Of a stretch of DNA of 64,000 nt, positions 47,483 to 55,700 are shown piece by piece (position 1 is the first letter of the stretch; every line of letters begins with the position of its first letter). This DNA is from an uncultured Chlorobiaceae bacterium (lineage in GTDB: Bacteria > Bacteroidota > Chlorobiia > Chlorobiales > Chlorobiaceae). The stretch covers positions 1 to 64,000 of the forward strand of contig CAIPMW010000032.1 of the NCBI GenBank assembly GCA_903866255.1. The letters are read 5' to 3'. Under the pieces are notes generated by a model. The model saw nothing but the letters and a program-made list of their open reading frames with translations, made no database searches and was not told the DNA's origin. The position numbers and the translations under genes are program-made.

Positions 47483-48265
47483 TTATCTCGATTGTTTCAA
47501 TGTTATTCTCCAGAAAGAGAAAAGTCTTTCAAGTTTTCGCATAGTGAAGTTCATAGCAAAACCAACAAATGCGATAGCAATAATACCAACGACGACCAGA
47601 TCCATTCTTGAAAATTCTCTGCAGGCCCACATCATTTCACCAATGCCGCCTCCTGATGTCATAAATATTTCGGCGGCAACAACCAGCATCCATGAAATAC
47701 TCAAGCTTAATCGTAGACCTGTAAGTGTTGCCGGAAAACTTGAGGGTAAAATTATCTTGAAAAAGCATTTCACTTTACTGAATTTGAACATCCTGCCAAC
47801 CTCCATATAATCGTGCCGTACACTTTTAACGCCCTCAAACGTATTGAGCACGACAGGATAGCAGGCTCCCATGGCGATAAAAAGTACTCTCGACATCTCC
47901 CCAAGACTTACTAACACCAATAAAGGTGCCCATGCTGGTAAAGGCACCTGACGGATTGCATTGAAAATCGGAGTGATCAATTTTTCTAAAAATCGCGACA
48001 TTCCAAGAGTTATGCCAATGAGAAATCCGGTGGTCGAACCAAGAAGAAAACCTTTCAAAACTCTTATAACACTGATGTTGAGGTTATAAAAAAAACTGCC
48101 GTCATTGAGAACCTCATAAAAGCCGGCAAGAACATCAGACGGAGATGGAAATAAATTTCCCGGCAGAACATTGTACCGTGAAGCGAGAAACCAGGCTACA
48201 AAAATGGTCGCTGGCAGAAGTGCAGCTTCTAATACATGCGTCAATTTTATGTTCTTGATTTTCAT
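47483..48265 (-). CDS. ABC permease B, nitrate/sulfonate/taurine type
   Basis: The 260-residue membrane protein has about six hydrophobic helices and the BPD-type EAA loop (around residues 150-170, VRHDYMEVGRMFKFSKVKCF, then ILPSSFPATLTGLRLSLS) that docks on the ATPase. It belongs with SsuC/TauC/NrtB permeases. The gap to permease A is 24 bp and to the ATPase 4 bp. The importer has two different permeases, whereas SsuC and TauC systems normally use one as a homodimer, so the two may form a heterodimer or serve alternative channels. The substrate is not fixed by sequence. Confidence 0.9.
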   Translation of the reverse strand: MKIKNIKLTHVLEAALLPATIFVAWFLASRYNVLPGNLFPSPSDVLAGFYEVLNDGSFFYNLNISVIRVLKGFLLGSTTGFLIGITLGMSRFLEKLITPIFNAIRQVPLPAWAPLLVLVSLGEMSRVLFIAMGACYPVVLNTFEGVKSVRHDYMEVGRMFKFSKVKCFFKIILPSSFPATLTGLRLSLSISWMLVVAAEIFMTSGGGIGEMMWACREFSRMDLVVVGIIAIAFVGFAMNFTMRKLERLFSFWRITLKQSR

Positions 48266-48289
48266 AACGAGAAGATCAATTTTGTATTA

Positions 48290-49072
48290 TTATTTTGTTG
48301 CGGTTGGACGATGCCAGCGCATAAGTGATGATTCAAACGTGTTAAGAGTCAGGAACATCAGATAACCTATACAGCCAACGACCGCAATACCCACAAAAAC
48401 AATATCCATCTGAAATAACTGTCGCCCCCATACAATAAGGTATCCGACACCTTCACCTGCGGCTACAAGTTCAGCTCCCACAACAAGCATCCACGACATC
48501 CCGAGCGCAAGCTTGATCCCTGTAAAAAGGGATGGCAGCGCTGCGGGCAGCAGAACTTTTCCAAGAAGCTTTACAGAGCTGAATTCAAAAGCGCGGGCCA
48601 CTTCGATGTATGATTTTGGAACACCATGAATCCCTTCAAACGTATTGATCAGCATGGGGAAAAATGCCCCGAAAGCGATAAAGACAACTTTAAATGTCTC
48701 TCCAATCCCAAACCATAAGATGAGAATAGGAATCCAGCCAAAAAGAGGCACCTGACTCAAGGCACTCAACAAAGGGGCAACAATGCGCTCAGACCTTTTC
48801 GAAAGAGCGATGACTGTTCCTGTGATAAAACCAAGTGAGGCTCCCAGAACAAAACCAGCCAAAACCCGGGATAAACTGATTCGAAAATGCTCTGACAGTT
48901 CACCTGTGTTCATCAGCTCCAAAAAAGTTATGACCACTTTATGTGGAGGAATGACAATCTGGGATGGCACCATTTCAAGCTTGCAGATGACCTCAATAAA
49001 GATCACAAGCAGAATTGGAACAATCAGCCCGATAGCAACGGTTTTGATTTTTTCAGACTTAATAAAAGGCAT
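48290..49072 (-). CDS. ABC permease A, nitrate/sulfonate/taurine type
   Basis: I take the ATG at 49072 (260 residues) because AAGGAG is 7 bases before it; a GTG one codon earlier is less well placed. The protein has about six membrane helices and the EAA loop (VPKSYIEVARAFEFSSVKLL, then VLLPAALPSLFTGIKLALG), then GMSWMLVVGAELVAA, which is typical of this family. It is a diverged paralogue of permease B. Its start overlaps the end of the MFS gene by 14 bp, tying the carrier and importer genes into one transcript. Confidence 0.9.
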   Translation of the reverse strand: MPFIKSEKIKTVAIGLIVPILLVIFIEVICKLEMVPSQIVIPPHKVVITFLELMNTGELSEHFRISLSRVLAGFVLGASLGFITGTVIALSKRSERIVAPLLSALSQVPLFGWIPILILWFGIGETFKVVFIAFGAFFPMLINTFEGIHGVPKSYIEVARAFEFSSVKLLGKVLLPAALPSLFTGIKLALGMSWMLVVGAELVAAGEGVGYLIVWGRQLFQMDIVFVGIAVVGCIGYLMFLTLNTFESSLMRWHRPTATK

Positions 49073-50288
49073 CACGAGACTCCTTGTTGATTGATACAGT
49101 ACTCAAATGAGCTGTTGCCTTGATTGATAACCTGTTGTGCTGGTTGAAATAAAGCTTGACGGCCAGTGCAAGATAGAGTGGTATAAAAACCAGAAATACC
49201 GCCTGCACTCCAAAAAACTCACCGGCAAATCCTCCAATGACAGGCCCTGCAATTGAACCCAACACGGTAAACATGGCAAAAATACCAGCCGTCTTTCCCT
49301 TTTCTACATTGGCATTTGCAATGCGGGTCACATTGATCAGATTGAACATCCCAAGACCGATTCCGATGAGTATGGTTCCTGCGACAAGAAATGCTGGATG
49401 CCAAATACATGAAAGCAGGGCCAGACCTGTAACAACAAATCCAATACTTGTCAGATAGAAATGATATTCTTCGAGTTTGTCAAGAAGGCGCCAGAGGGTG
49501 AACAAGGTTGCAATAAATGACAAGCCTTCGACTGACACAAAGAGTGATGCTGTCTGGGTGGAAAAATGAAACACCCGAATGGCAAGCACAACGATAAAGG
49601 CATTGAAAGAGGAAAATGTGGCCAGCGCCAGCGCTTCCGCGCCGGAGGCCTGAAGGATGTTCCGGTCTTTAAAGAGCTCTCTTACATCTGATATCCGCTC
49701 ACCTAAAGAACGCCCTTCTGAAACCTTGCTGTCAGGGAAAATAGCCACAGCGCCAATAATCAACAGTAAGACAAAAGCACTCACCAGGTAAAAGGTAGCA
49801 TTGAAGCCGAGGTATTTACTCATGGATGCACCAAAGACCGGGCCGAGAAAAACAAGACCGAAGGAGTGAGATCCACGTTGCCAGCCAGCCTTGTTACTTC
49901 CCACTTTTCGGACAAACTCAAGAAAGACGCTGCTCAAGGGAATAAACCTGAATGCGGTAAAAAAGCCGGTGACCGCAACGAAAGAGCAGAGGGTCTGTGA
50001 TGTGTTTGCAAAAGGGAAAAAGAGGTATATGATGGAGCTGGTTATAGCTCCAAAAATAAACACTTTCCTCGGGCCAACATGATCGACCAAAAAACCGATT
50101 GGTAAAACTGTAAAAAGCAGACCGATTCCCTGCATGCCACCTATCATGCCAATCTGGGCACTTGTTGCGCCAAGCGCAACAGCATAGAGTGTCACTGCAA
50201 TCTGTGCCATACCCATGCTCATCCCGCCTACAACAGAGAGAAGCATGAATTGAAACAGCAGTTTACCGTCATCACCGGATTGTTTCAT
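49059..50288 (-). CDS. MFS transporter
   Basis: The 409-residue protein has about twelve hydrophobic segments in two halves. The conserved loop after helix 2 reads GFLVDHVGPRKVF (major-facilitator motif A, G-x-L-a-D-r-x-G-r-k). A central hydrophilic loop lies near residues 195-215. It starts in an ATGA overlap with the FMN-protein gene and ends inside permease A. Within this array it may export the product or a by-product of the nitrogenase-like enzyme, or import a second substrate; neither direction can be read from sequence. Confidence 0.88.
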   Translation of the reverse strand: MKQSGDDGKLLFQFMLLSVVGGMSMGMAQIAVTLYAVALGATSAQIGMIGGMQGIGLLFTVLPIGFLVDHVGPRKVFIFGAITSSIIYLFFPFANTSQTLCSFVAVTGFFTAFRFIPLSSVFLEFVRKVGSNKAGWQRGSHSFGLVFLGPVFGASMSKYLGFNATFYLVSAFVLLLIIGAVAIFPDSKVSEGRSLGERISDVRELFKDRNILQASGAEALALATFSSFNAFIVVLAIRVFHFSTQTASLFVSVEGLSFIATLFTLWRLLDKLEEYHFYLTSIGFVVTGLALLSCIWHPAFLVAGTILIGIGLGMFNLINVTRIANANVEKGKTAGIFAMFTVLGSIAGPVIGGFAGEFFGVQAVFLVFIPLYLALAVKLYFNQHNRLSIKATAHLSTVSINKESRDAFY

Positions 50289-50755
50289 TCTGAGTGCCTC
50301 AAAAGATCAAGATGGCTGTGGAACAGGCCTCGTTCTTCTCTTGCCAATGAGCTTCGCACTGCAGGAGATTCGTTTCGTACCTCTTCCGGGGTAATAACCC
50401 AGACACCGGCAATATCAGCTTCAGCACCTCTCCTTTCACGCGCCCGGTCAAGAAGCTGCCTGAAGACACTCCCCGTAATCAAATATTTGTACGGGCGACC
50501 CTTGACTTGATAACTGGTTAAGCCTTTGGTAATATTGATGGCAACTTTTTTGTCAAACCAGATACTTCTGACCAGATTTTTATTGCTGAGAGAGCCTTCC
50601 AGCCCTTCAGCAAAAACAATTGTTTCATTATCAAGCGTGGTCAGTGATCCTTTGACGACAACATGGGGATGCCCTTCACCATCAATGGTAGCAATCACTT
50701 TAATGCTCCCTGTATCGTGGAGAAGCGCAATAAGTTCTTCTGGTAGTTTACTCAT
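50285..50755 (-). CDS. FMN-binding split-barrel (PNPOx-like) protein
   Basis: The 156-residue protein resembles the pyridoxamine 5'-phosphate oxidase-like family: 'IKVIATIDGEGHPHVVVKGS' gives the first barrel strands, followed by 'ETIVFAEG', 'LVRSIWFDKKVAINITKG' and 'PYKYLITGSVF'. Such proteins bind FMN or F420, sometimes haem. The C-terminal ~40 residues (from EADIAGVWVITPEEV) are helical and charged. It overlaps the MFS gene by four bases (ATGA) and is 18 bp from radical SAM enzyme 2. It may supply electrons or reduce an intermediate in the pathway. No ligand can be assigned. Confidence 0.78.
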   Translation of the reverse strand: MSKLPEELIALLHDTGSIKVIATIDGEGHPHVVVKGSLTTLDNETIVFAEGLEGSLSNKNLVRSIWFDKKVAINITKGLTSYQVKGRPYKYLITGSVFRQLLDRARERRGAEADIAGVWVITPEEVRNESPAVRSSLAREERGLFHSHLDLLRHSE

Positions 50756-50773
50756 CGGAGTTCTTTTATAGAA

Positions 50774-52021
50774 TTAGTTTAACCGTTCAAGATCACTGTC
50801 GCCATGATTGCCGCAGTGCTTGAAATCATCGTTATCAGATGCCAGACCGTAGTGCTTGCGAATTTCGACAAGCCCCCTGATCAGACGCACATAGTATTCG
50901 AGCGGTGGCTGCTGCTGCCCGGCGAGGCCCGTTCCCCGGCCTGGCCTCCAGACAATGCTCAGATAGACCACACCATTTTTTGAGAAATATTCGCACGCCT
51001 CAAAGTTCGAGTCAAGTGCCTGTTCGATACTTGTAAAGCCATGGGGCTGCACAAATTCAACACCGGCAACAAAATTCGTGTAAACATTTCCCTTGCCGAA
51101 GATCTCAACAGCATCAAGAGCACTCTTGATCCAGTAATCGCGCCCATACCACTTCTCCTTGCCGGGGCAGATCCACTTGAAAAGCTCTTTGTCCCACACC
51201 TCAATGTCAGGGCAGTATGAAGAGAGCCCTGTTTCGTCATAAAGCCGCTTTACCTGCTGCTTGCTGTATGCTGGAGCAATCAACTGGCTGGGGAATCTTC
51301 TGGTTTTGAAGTTCCTGCCAATCGCCTGCAGCACCTCGACATAACGCTTCACCTCGTTTTCAAAGGGTACCTCGCCGGAATAGTCCGTGCCTGCCGTCAG
51401 GTTGATCTGAGAGAAACGGCCAGGCTCCTTGATTGCCTCGCGTACCGTCTCAAAAAGATCTTCCGGGTGAACAATCTTGGCATAAGAGTCACCAGCCAAC
51501 TGCTTCTGCGTCTTCAGATCAGTGAAGAAACCGCAGAATTTGCACTGCTCCCTGGTATCCCAATAATGGCAATAGCGGTATGGGTAGAGATCCAGACGCT
51601 GCGGCCTCGACCAGGCAATTGATTCCATGGGGACACCACGGCTCGTCAGCTTTCCGTAAAATTCAGGTCTTGGAGAAAAATCCACCTCATCAAGACGCTC
51701 TCCGTTATCGTATACATAAAACTTGCCATCGATATAATCGACAGTATAGGGCTTGAGCAGCGTGCTGTCCGTTGGACCAGTAAGAACACTGGTGCCATCA
51801 CGCAGAAGAATCGGGCCCGGAAGTGGACGGACGGCTGTCTCTTTGGTTGAAAAAGCGGTCACTTCCGGACCACGATAGTAAGGCGTGCAGGTGGCATCTG
51901 CAGCAGCATCGCTCAAGGTTATCCCGCGTCGTTGCAAATCAAGCTTCAGAATGATTAACCTGGGAACATCAGCATATTTCTCACTGAGAGCTTCTACCCC
52001 TGACTCTTGGTTATGACTCAT
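50774..52021 (-). CDS. Radical SAM enzyme 2 with CX8CX2C cluster motif
   Basis: I start at the ATG at 52021 (415 residues); a GTG lies one codon upstream and no strong ribosome site is visible. The cluster motif CHYWDTREQCKFC (about Cys151, 160 and 163) has CX8CX2C spacing, as in the gene at 45438-46649. Shared landmarks include PRPEFYGKLTSRGVPM, INLTAGTDYSG (SAM contact region), IEVWDKELFKWICPGK and IFGKGNVYTNFVAG. The N-terminus has a further ~35-residue stretch absent from the paralogue. It lies between the binding-protein gene and the FMN-protein gene, in the uptake half of the array. The two enzymes could catalyse successive steps, or form a heterodimer. Confidence 0.85.
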   Translation of the reverse strand: MSHNQESGVEALSEKYADVPRLIILKLDLQRRGITLSDAAADATCTPYYRGPEVTAFSTKETAVRPLPGPILLRDGTSVLTGPTDSTLLKPYTVDYIDGKFYVYDNGERLDEVDFSPRPEFYGKLTSRGVPMESIAWSRPQRLDLYPYRYCHYWDTREQCKFCGFFTDLKTQKQLAGDSYAKIVHPEDLFETVREAIKEPGRFSQINLTAGTDYSGEVPFENEVKRYVEVLQAIGRNFKTRRFPSQLIAPAYSKQQVKRLYDETGLSSYCPDIEVWDKELFKWICPGKEKWYGRDYWIKSALDAVEIFGKGNVYTNFVAGVEFVQPHGFTSIEQALDSNFEACEYFSKNGVVYLSIVWRPGRGTGLAGQQQPPLEYYVRLIRGLVEIRKHYGLASDNDDFKHCGNHGDSDLERLN

Positions 52022-52092
52022 CACAATTCAATGTTTAGGTTTGCAGAAGTCCATAGGCTGGCGCACAGGACTCCTGCAGAGTGTGAAAAAAA

Positions 52093-53130
52093 TTACTTCC
52101 AGAAATTTTCAAGCTTCAGCTCTCTTAATGCGGCATCCAGATAACTCCGGTCAATCCAGGTATTGATATCAAAAGTGTTCCGTATCAAGCCCCTCTCTTT
52201 TGCAAAAGCAATGCCGCCGACGTAATGACTGACGTACTCTTTATCAAAAAGAACATCATTAACATCTTTTAGGGAACGGCCTTCAATCTCTTCAAGTGCT
52301 ACCGCACGAGGTGTTCCTCCCTTGACCGCGATGTCCAAAAATTCTTTTCTGTTTTTTTCGTCCGATGCCCATTTGGCGGCCTGTACATAAACCTTGACAA
52401 TGCGCCTTGTGATGTCAGGGTTTTCCTTTGCAAAAGATTCTGTTACGTAGAAACCGCCAGTATTTCGCCAGTCACGCGGGCTCTCTTTTGTTGAATAAAT
52501 GATCTTTGCGTTCCCCTGGCTGCGAAGCAATAAATTATTTGTCCAGGCGACTGAAGCATCAATATTTTTGGTTTTCATAGCAGCATCGAGATCGGCAATA
52601 CCGAGATTGTAAATCTTCAGATCACTCTCCTTCAGATTATTTGCTTCGAGAATACGGGCCAGGGTCAGGTGGGCATTTGTTCCCTTGAACAGACCAACCC
52701 GTTTACCTTTCAGCTCCTTGACAGAGGTTATTTTAGAGTCATTGGGCACGCCGATATAGACATTGGTATACTTGGAGCCGCCGGCAATGAACCTGGTTTT
52801 GAGTCCCCCAGCTCGCCCTACAATAGCGGGAAGATCTCCGATGTAGGCAAAATCAATGGCATGATTGGCCAGCGACTCATTGGTCGCCGGTCCCGCACCC
52901 TTGAAAAAAGCCCAGTCAAATTTGATGCCGTCGTTTTTAAACTCCTCCTCCAGCAAACCTTTGGCATGGACGATACCGATGATGCCAGCACCATAAGGTT
53001 TTCCGTAACCAGCCGAATAGGCTGAGCCGATACGGATAACGGCTGGTTTGTTTGCTGCTGCCTGCAATGAAGTACCGCCAAACACCACCACAGTGATCAG
53101 GGTAACAAGTATGGAAAATGTATGTTTCAT
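52093..53130 (-). CDS. Periplasmic binding protein, SsuA/NMT1 type
   Basis: The 345-residue protein begins with a Sec signal peptide (basic MKHTF, hydrophobic core, likely cut near residue 24 after SLQA). Mature sequence has features of the aliphatic sulfonate/nitrate/thiamine-precursor binding family: IGSAYSAGYGKPYGAGI near the start, GAGPATNESLANHAIDFAYI-type ligand loop, then GSKYTNVYIGVP, ELKGKRVGLFKGTNAH and WTNNLLLRSQGNAK. A GGAGAG site precedes the start. It is most likely the receptor for the ABC importer encoded at 46702-49072. Aromatic residues in the loops fit a small organic ligand, but sulfonate is only one option. Confidence 0.9.
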   Translation of the reverse strand: MKHTFSILVTLITVVVFGGTSLQAAANKPAVIRIGSAYSAGYGKPYGAGIIGIVHAKGLLEEEFKNDGIKFDWAFFKGAGPATNESLANHAIDFAYIGDLPAIVGRAGGLKTRFIAGGSKYTNVYIGVPNDSKITSVKELKGKRVGLFKGTNAHLTLARILEANNLKESDLKIYNLGIADLDAAMKTKNIDASVAWTNNLLLRSQGNAKIIYSTKESPRDWRNTGGFYVTESFAKENPDITRRIVKVYVQAAKWASDEKNRKEFLDIAVKGGTPRAVALEEIEGRSLKDVNDVLFDKEYVSHYVGGIAFAKERGLIRNTFDINTWIDRSYLDAALRELKLENFWK

Positions 53131-53162
53131 GATGATACTCTCCAGAGAATGACATTGATTGA

Positions 53163-54476
53163 TTAAAAGGTGTACTGAAGCTGGGCAAGAAACTCATTGT
53201 TTGCTACCCCGTTGCTCTCTTCTGTGATGATATTGTAGTTAATCTGTAACTTGGTGGTCTGGGCAAAAAACCAGTTCAATCCAATGGTGGTTATATCTTT
53301 CCTGTTGCCGCTTATGCTGGTATCTGGATCCCACCGGTCAAAACGCACAAACGGCTGAAATGTGGTTGGATACCAGTCATCATAACGATCCTGTGACTTG
53401 TAGCCAGCGACAAACTGTTCACCCTGGTTATAAAATATGGTAAGTGTTCGTCCACTCTTTTTAACAGCATTGTCTTCGCCATCGACAGACTCAAAAGTAA
53501 AACCGACTGGCGTGTTGACATAGGAGAGATCAAAGCCACTCCTCTTTTTATCGACAGTACCCAAAGCGCCACTCTTTCCTGTGTAATAGGAGCCTCCTAA
53601 CGATAACCCGCGAAAAATTGAGGAATAGTCAACAGGGGCATTCAGCACAATTCTGCCGACAATATCCTTCTGTTTATTGTCGTCGGTAAGATTGGTATAA
53701 CCGAACGCGTCTGAGCCCCTGCCGTTGAGTAACCCAACTGAATACTCTATTGCTGGAACACGGTAGCGAAAACCGGGATCAAACTGAGGGAGCAGATCAC
53801 CTTTGATAACGATGCCAAGATCGCGAGCATCAAGATCAAGGAGACCTGCCCTGGCTGATTGAGCAAGCTTGATCGTTGGCTTTTTATCTTCACCTGCAAG
53901 TGCTTCAAGGCCAAATGGTTTTTTCTGCTTGCCAAACGAGATGCTTAACAGTGCCTCTTCAGGATTAAGCGAGGGAAGAAGAAATGCGGTGATATATGCA
54001 TCAAGCGGAGATACCCTGAAATCAGTTGTTCCATCGGCATTTGCGCCACTGGGTGAGGAGAAGCTGAAAAGATAATTGATATTGCGTCCCTCTTCATAAT
54101 CCCGTTTAAGGCTTCCCTGAAAATTGAGCACAAGAGCATTCAGGTCGAAACCATATTTTGTTGCGTTTTCCACCTGGGTATATCGGAGCTGAGCGATACC
54201 GGTAAAAATGAGCGACCTCTGGGTCCGTGCTGTGTTATTTTCCAGCGTTCTTTGCCACAACTCCTGAAGTGTAGCAACTTCTCCTCTGACACCTTCAAGC
54301 TCTTCCCTTGTTATTGGCTCCTCTTTAATGGTTTTTTCTTCAACGGCGACAACTTCAGCAGAGTCGCTTTGCTGTATGGCAGTCAGACGATCCTTGTCAT
54401 TTATCTGGGCAGCCTGAAGATTGTTGCCAATCAATAGACCTCCAATAAGCAGTACTGAAAATTTTATTTTACTCAT
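53163..54476 (-). CDS. Outer-membrane porin (phosphate-selective porin O/P-like)
   Basis: I start at the ATG at 54476 (437 residues), because it opens with a clean signal peptide (MSKIKFSVLLIGGLLIGNNL, then QA); the frame extends to 54620 but that adds an AT-rich, unlikely leader. After the signal come a charged, coiled-coil-like periplasmic segment (about residues 40-80, E/L/R-rich) and then alternating amphipathic beta strands ending in AQLQYTF, with the C-terminal Phe typical of barrel proteins. The arrangement resembles OprP/OprO-family porins. It is first in the 13-gene array and probably admits the substrate taken up by the periplasmic binding protein 32 bp downstream. Confidence 0.82.
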   Translation of the reverse strand: MSKIKFSVLLIGGLLIGNNLQAAQINDKDRLTAIQQSDSAEVVAVEEKTIKEEPITREELEGVRGEVATLQELWQRTLENNTARTQRSLIFTGIAQLRYTQVENATKYGFDLNALVLNFQGSLKRDYEEGRNINYLFSFSSPSGANADGTTDFRVSPLDAYITAFLLPSLNPEEALLSISFGKQKKPFGLEALAGEDKKPTIKLAQSARAGLLDLDARDLGIVIKGDLLPQFDPGFRYRVPAIEYSVGLLNGRGSDAFGYTNLTDDNKQKDIVGRIVLNAPVDYSSIFRGLSLGGSYYTGKSGALGTVDKKRSGFDLSYVNTPVGFTFESVDGEDNAVKKSGRTLTIFYNQGEQFVAGYKSQDRYDDWYPTTFQPFVRFDRWDPDTSISGNRKDITTIGLNWFFAQTTKLQINYNIITEESNGVANNEFLAQLQYTF

Positions 54477-55305
54477 TATTTTTGTTGTTGATGATTTAGA
54501 ATAACAGTTTGAAAACAAAAAAGCCGACCCTTTGAAAATAAGAATCAGCTCCATTATTAACTTTTTGGAATAATCAATATTACGATTATGGAGCAAACGC
54601 TTTAAGGTTAATCTTGACAAAAAGACAACAACTATTAAACTTTATCCTCTTCATTCTCTATGAATTTATTTATAATTAATTTCTGAATTTAGACTTCTAT
54701 TACGGCATCGATTGATAAAAAATATTTATTCTATTATAGAAATATAAGCGCACAAGCAGGCCGCTGAATAAAAAAGAAATATTTCAATACAACATAGAAT
54801 TTTTTTCAAGTTACATTCATGTTGCTATAATCTTATATCACTAACGAAGAATAAGTAAAATCAATTTGTTAATATTTTACAAGTATCTACCATAAAAATA
54901 CCATGTATATGGTATTCGGATTTACATAAAAAGACAAGCAATATATTTACAATAAATCCAAAGCGACACATCAATCGACTCTTCAGAAATAACCGTTCCG
55001 TAATAAACATCGTCAACATACAGGAGATAGTAAATCCCGTTTAAGTGGCATATTGCATACCATAAAGAGGCCATGCCCGGTTACAGAACTGCTTTGGTGC
55101 GCTTATTGCCCGTTAACGTCAATGCCCTTTTCGTGTGTCAGCAAATCCTTGCACACAACGATACATCCCGACTGATGCGGCATCTTCCTGAGAAACTCTT
55201 GTCATACACCCCAAAATTCGGTCTTTTCCTCCTAATGACTGTAGAAACTAAAGAGTATCTATTATCACAGAAAAAAAACTTCCTGATTTTTTATACCGAT
55301 AATAG
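54477..55305. other. AT-rich intergenic region upstream of the 13-gene array
   Basis: About 830 bp of markedly AT-rich sequence separates the porin from the inverted-repeat element. I find no gene in it; the only frame of note (55073-55354, plus) has no family features and runs into the repeat. It presumably contains the promoter of the array on the minus strand and possibly one toward folD. Canonical -35/-10 pairs are not clear; a TTGACA at about 54613 on the plus strand has only a weak -10 partner. Confidence 0.5.
54570..54589. promoter_or_regulatory. Candidate operator palindrome upstream of porin gene
   Basis: A perfect 6-bp inverted repeat, ATAATC-8-GATTAT, lies about 95 bp before the porin start. 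Its spacing fits a dimeric regulator site. AT-rich sequence yields such repeats by chance, so support is weak. Confidence 0.25.
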
Positions 55306-55563
55306 AGCCCTGAAAGGGTGGTATATGCTAACGATGGGTGAAGCCCATCGATGATCACGAACCGAATGTGCCACCCATAGACGGTCTGTCAGGGCCGGAG
55401 TTACCGGGTATTCAGACAGGGGTAACGATAGATTCAGAGCTGGATTACTGATGATACTACTATGCGGGATTAAGAAGATCGACTGACGAGGGGCACTTCG
55501 CATGGAGAGTCCTGCTCATACAGGGCTGCACCCTGTGTTGGCAGATAACGCCCTTTCAGGGCT
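55306..55563. repeat. Inverted-repeat element with hairpin termini (REP/BIME-like)
   Basis: A left arm at 55306-55350 and a right arm at 55521-55563 are inverted copies, both beginning AGCCCTGAAAGGG at the outer end. Each arm contains its own small hairpin: GATGGGTGAAGCCCATC on the left and CAGGGCTGCACCCTG on the right. The stems differ in sequence yet stay base-paired, so the structure is conserved by paired changes. The ~170 bp between the arms has no recognisable gene; translated pieces such as HPFRALLSV resemble spurious hypothetical proteins I recall being annotated from similar repeats in other genomes. It looks like a dispersed non-autonomous repeat. Confidence 0.7.
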
Positions 55564-55700
55564 AAAATTACGTATTCCTGAGAAAAGAATAAATCCCTCT
55601 CCTTTTGAAATTTACTGCTCCGATGAATATTTCATAGCTATATTACGGTTCTGACAGTGACCACCGATCATAGAATATTACACCAAAAAGCCACACCACT

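Noticed and set aside
54570-54589. A firm regulator binding site upstream of the porin gene
   Set aside because: Only a 6-bp inverted repeat in AT-rich sequence, which can arise by chance; kept at low confidence only.
55073-55354. 93-codon plus-strand frame in the intergenic region
   Set aside because: Runs into the inverted-repeat element and has no protein features; likely spurious.
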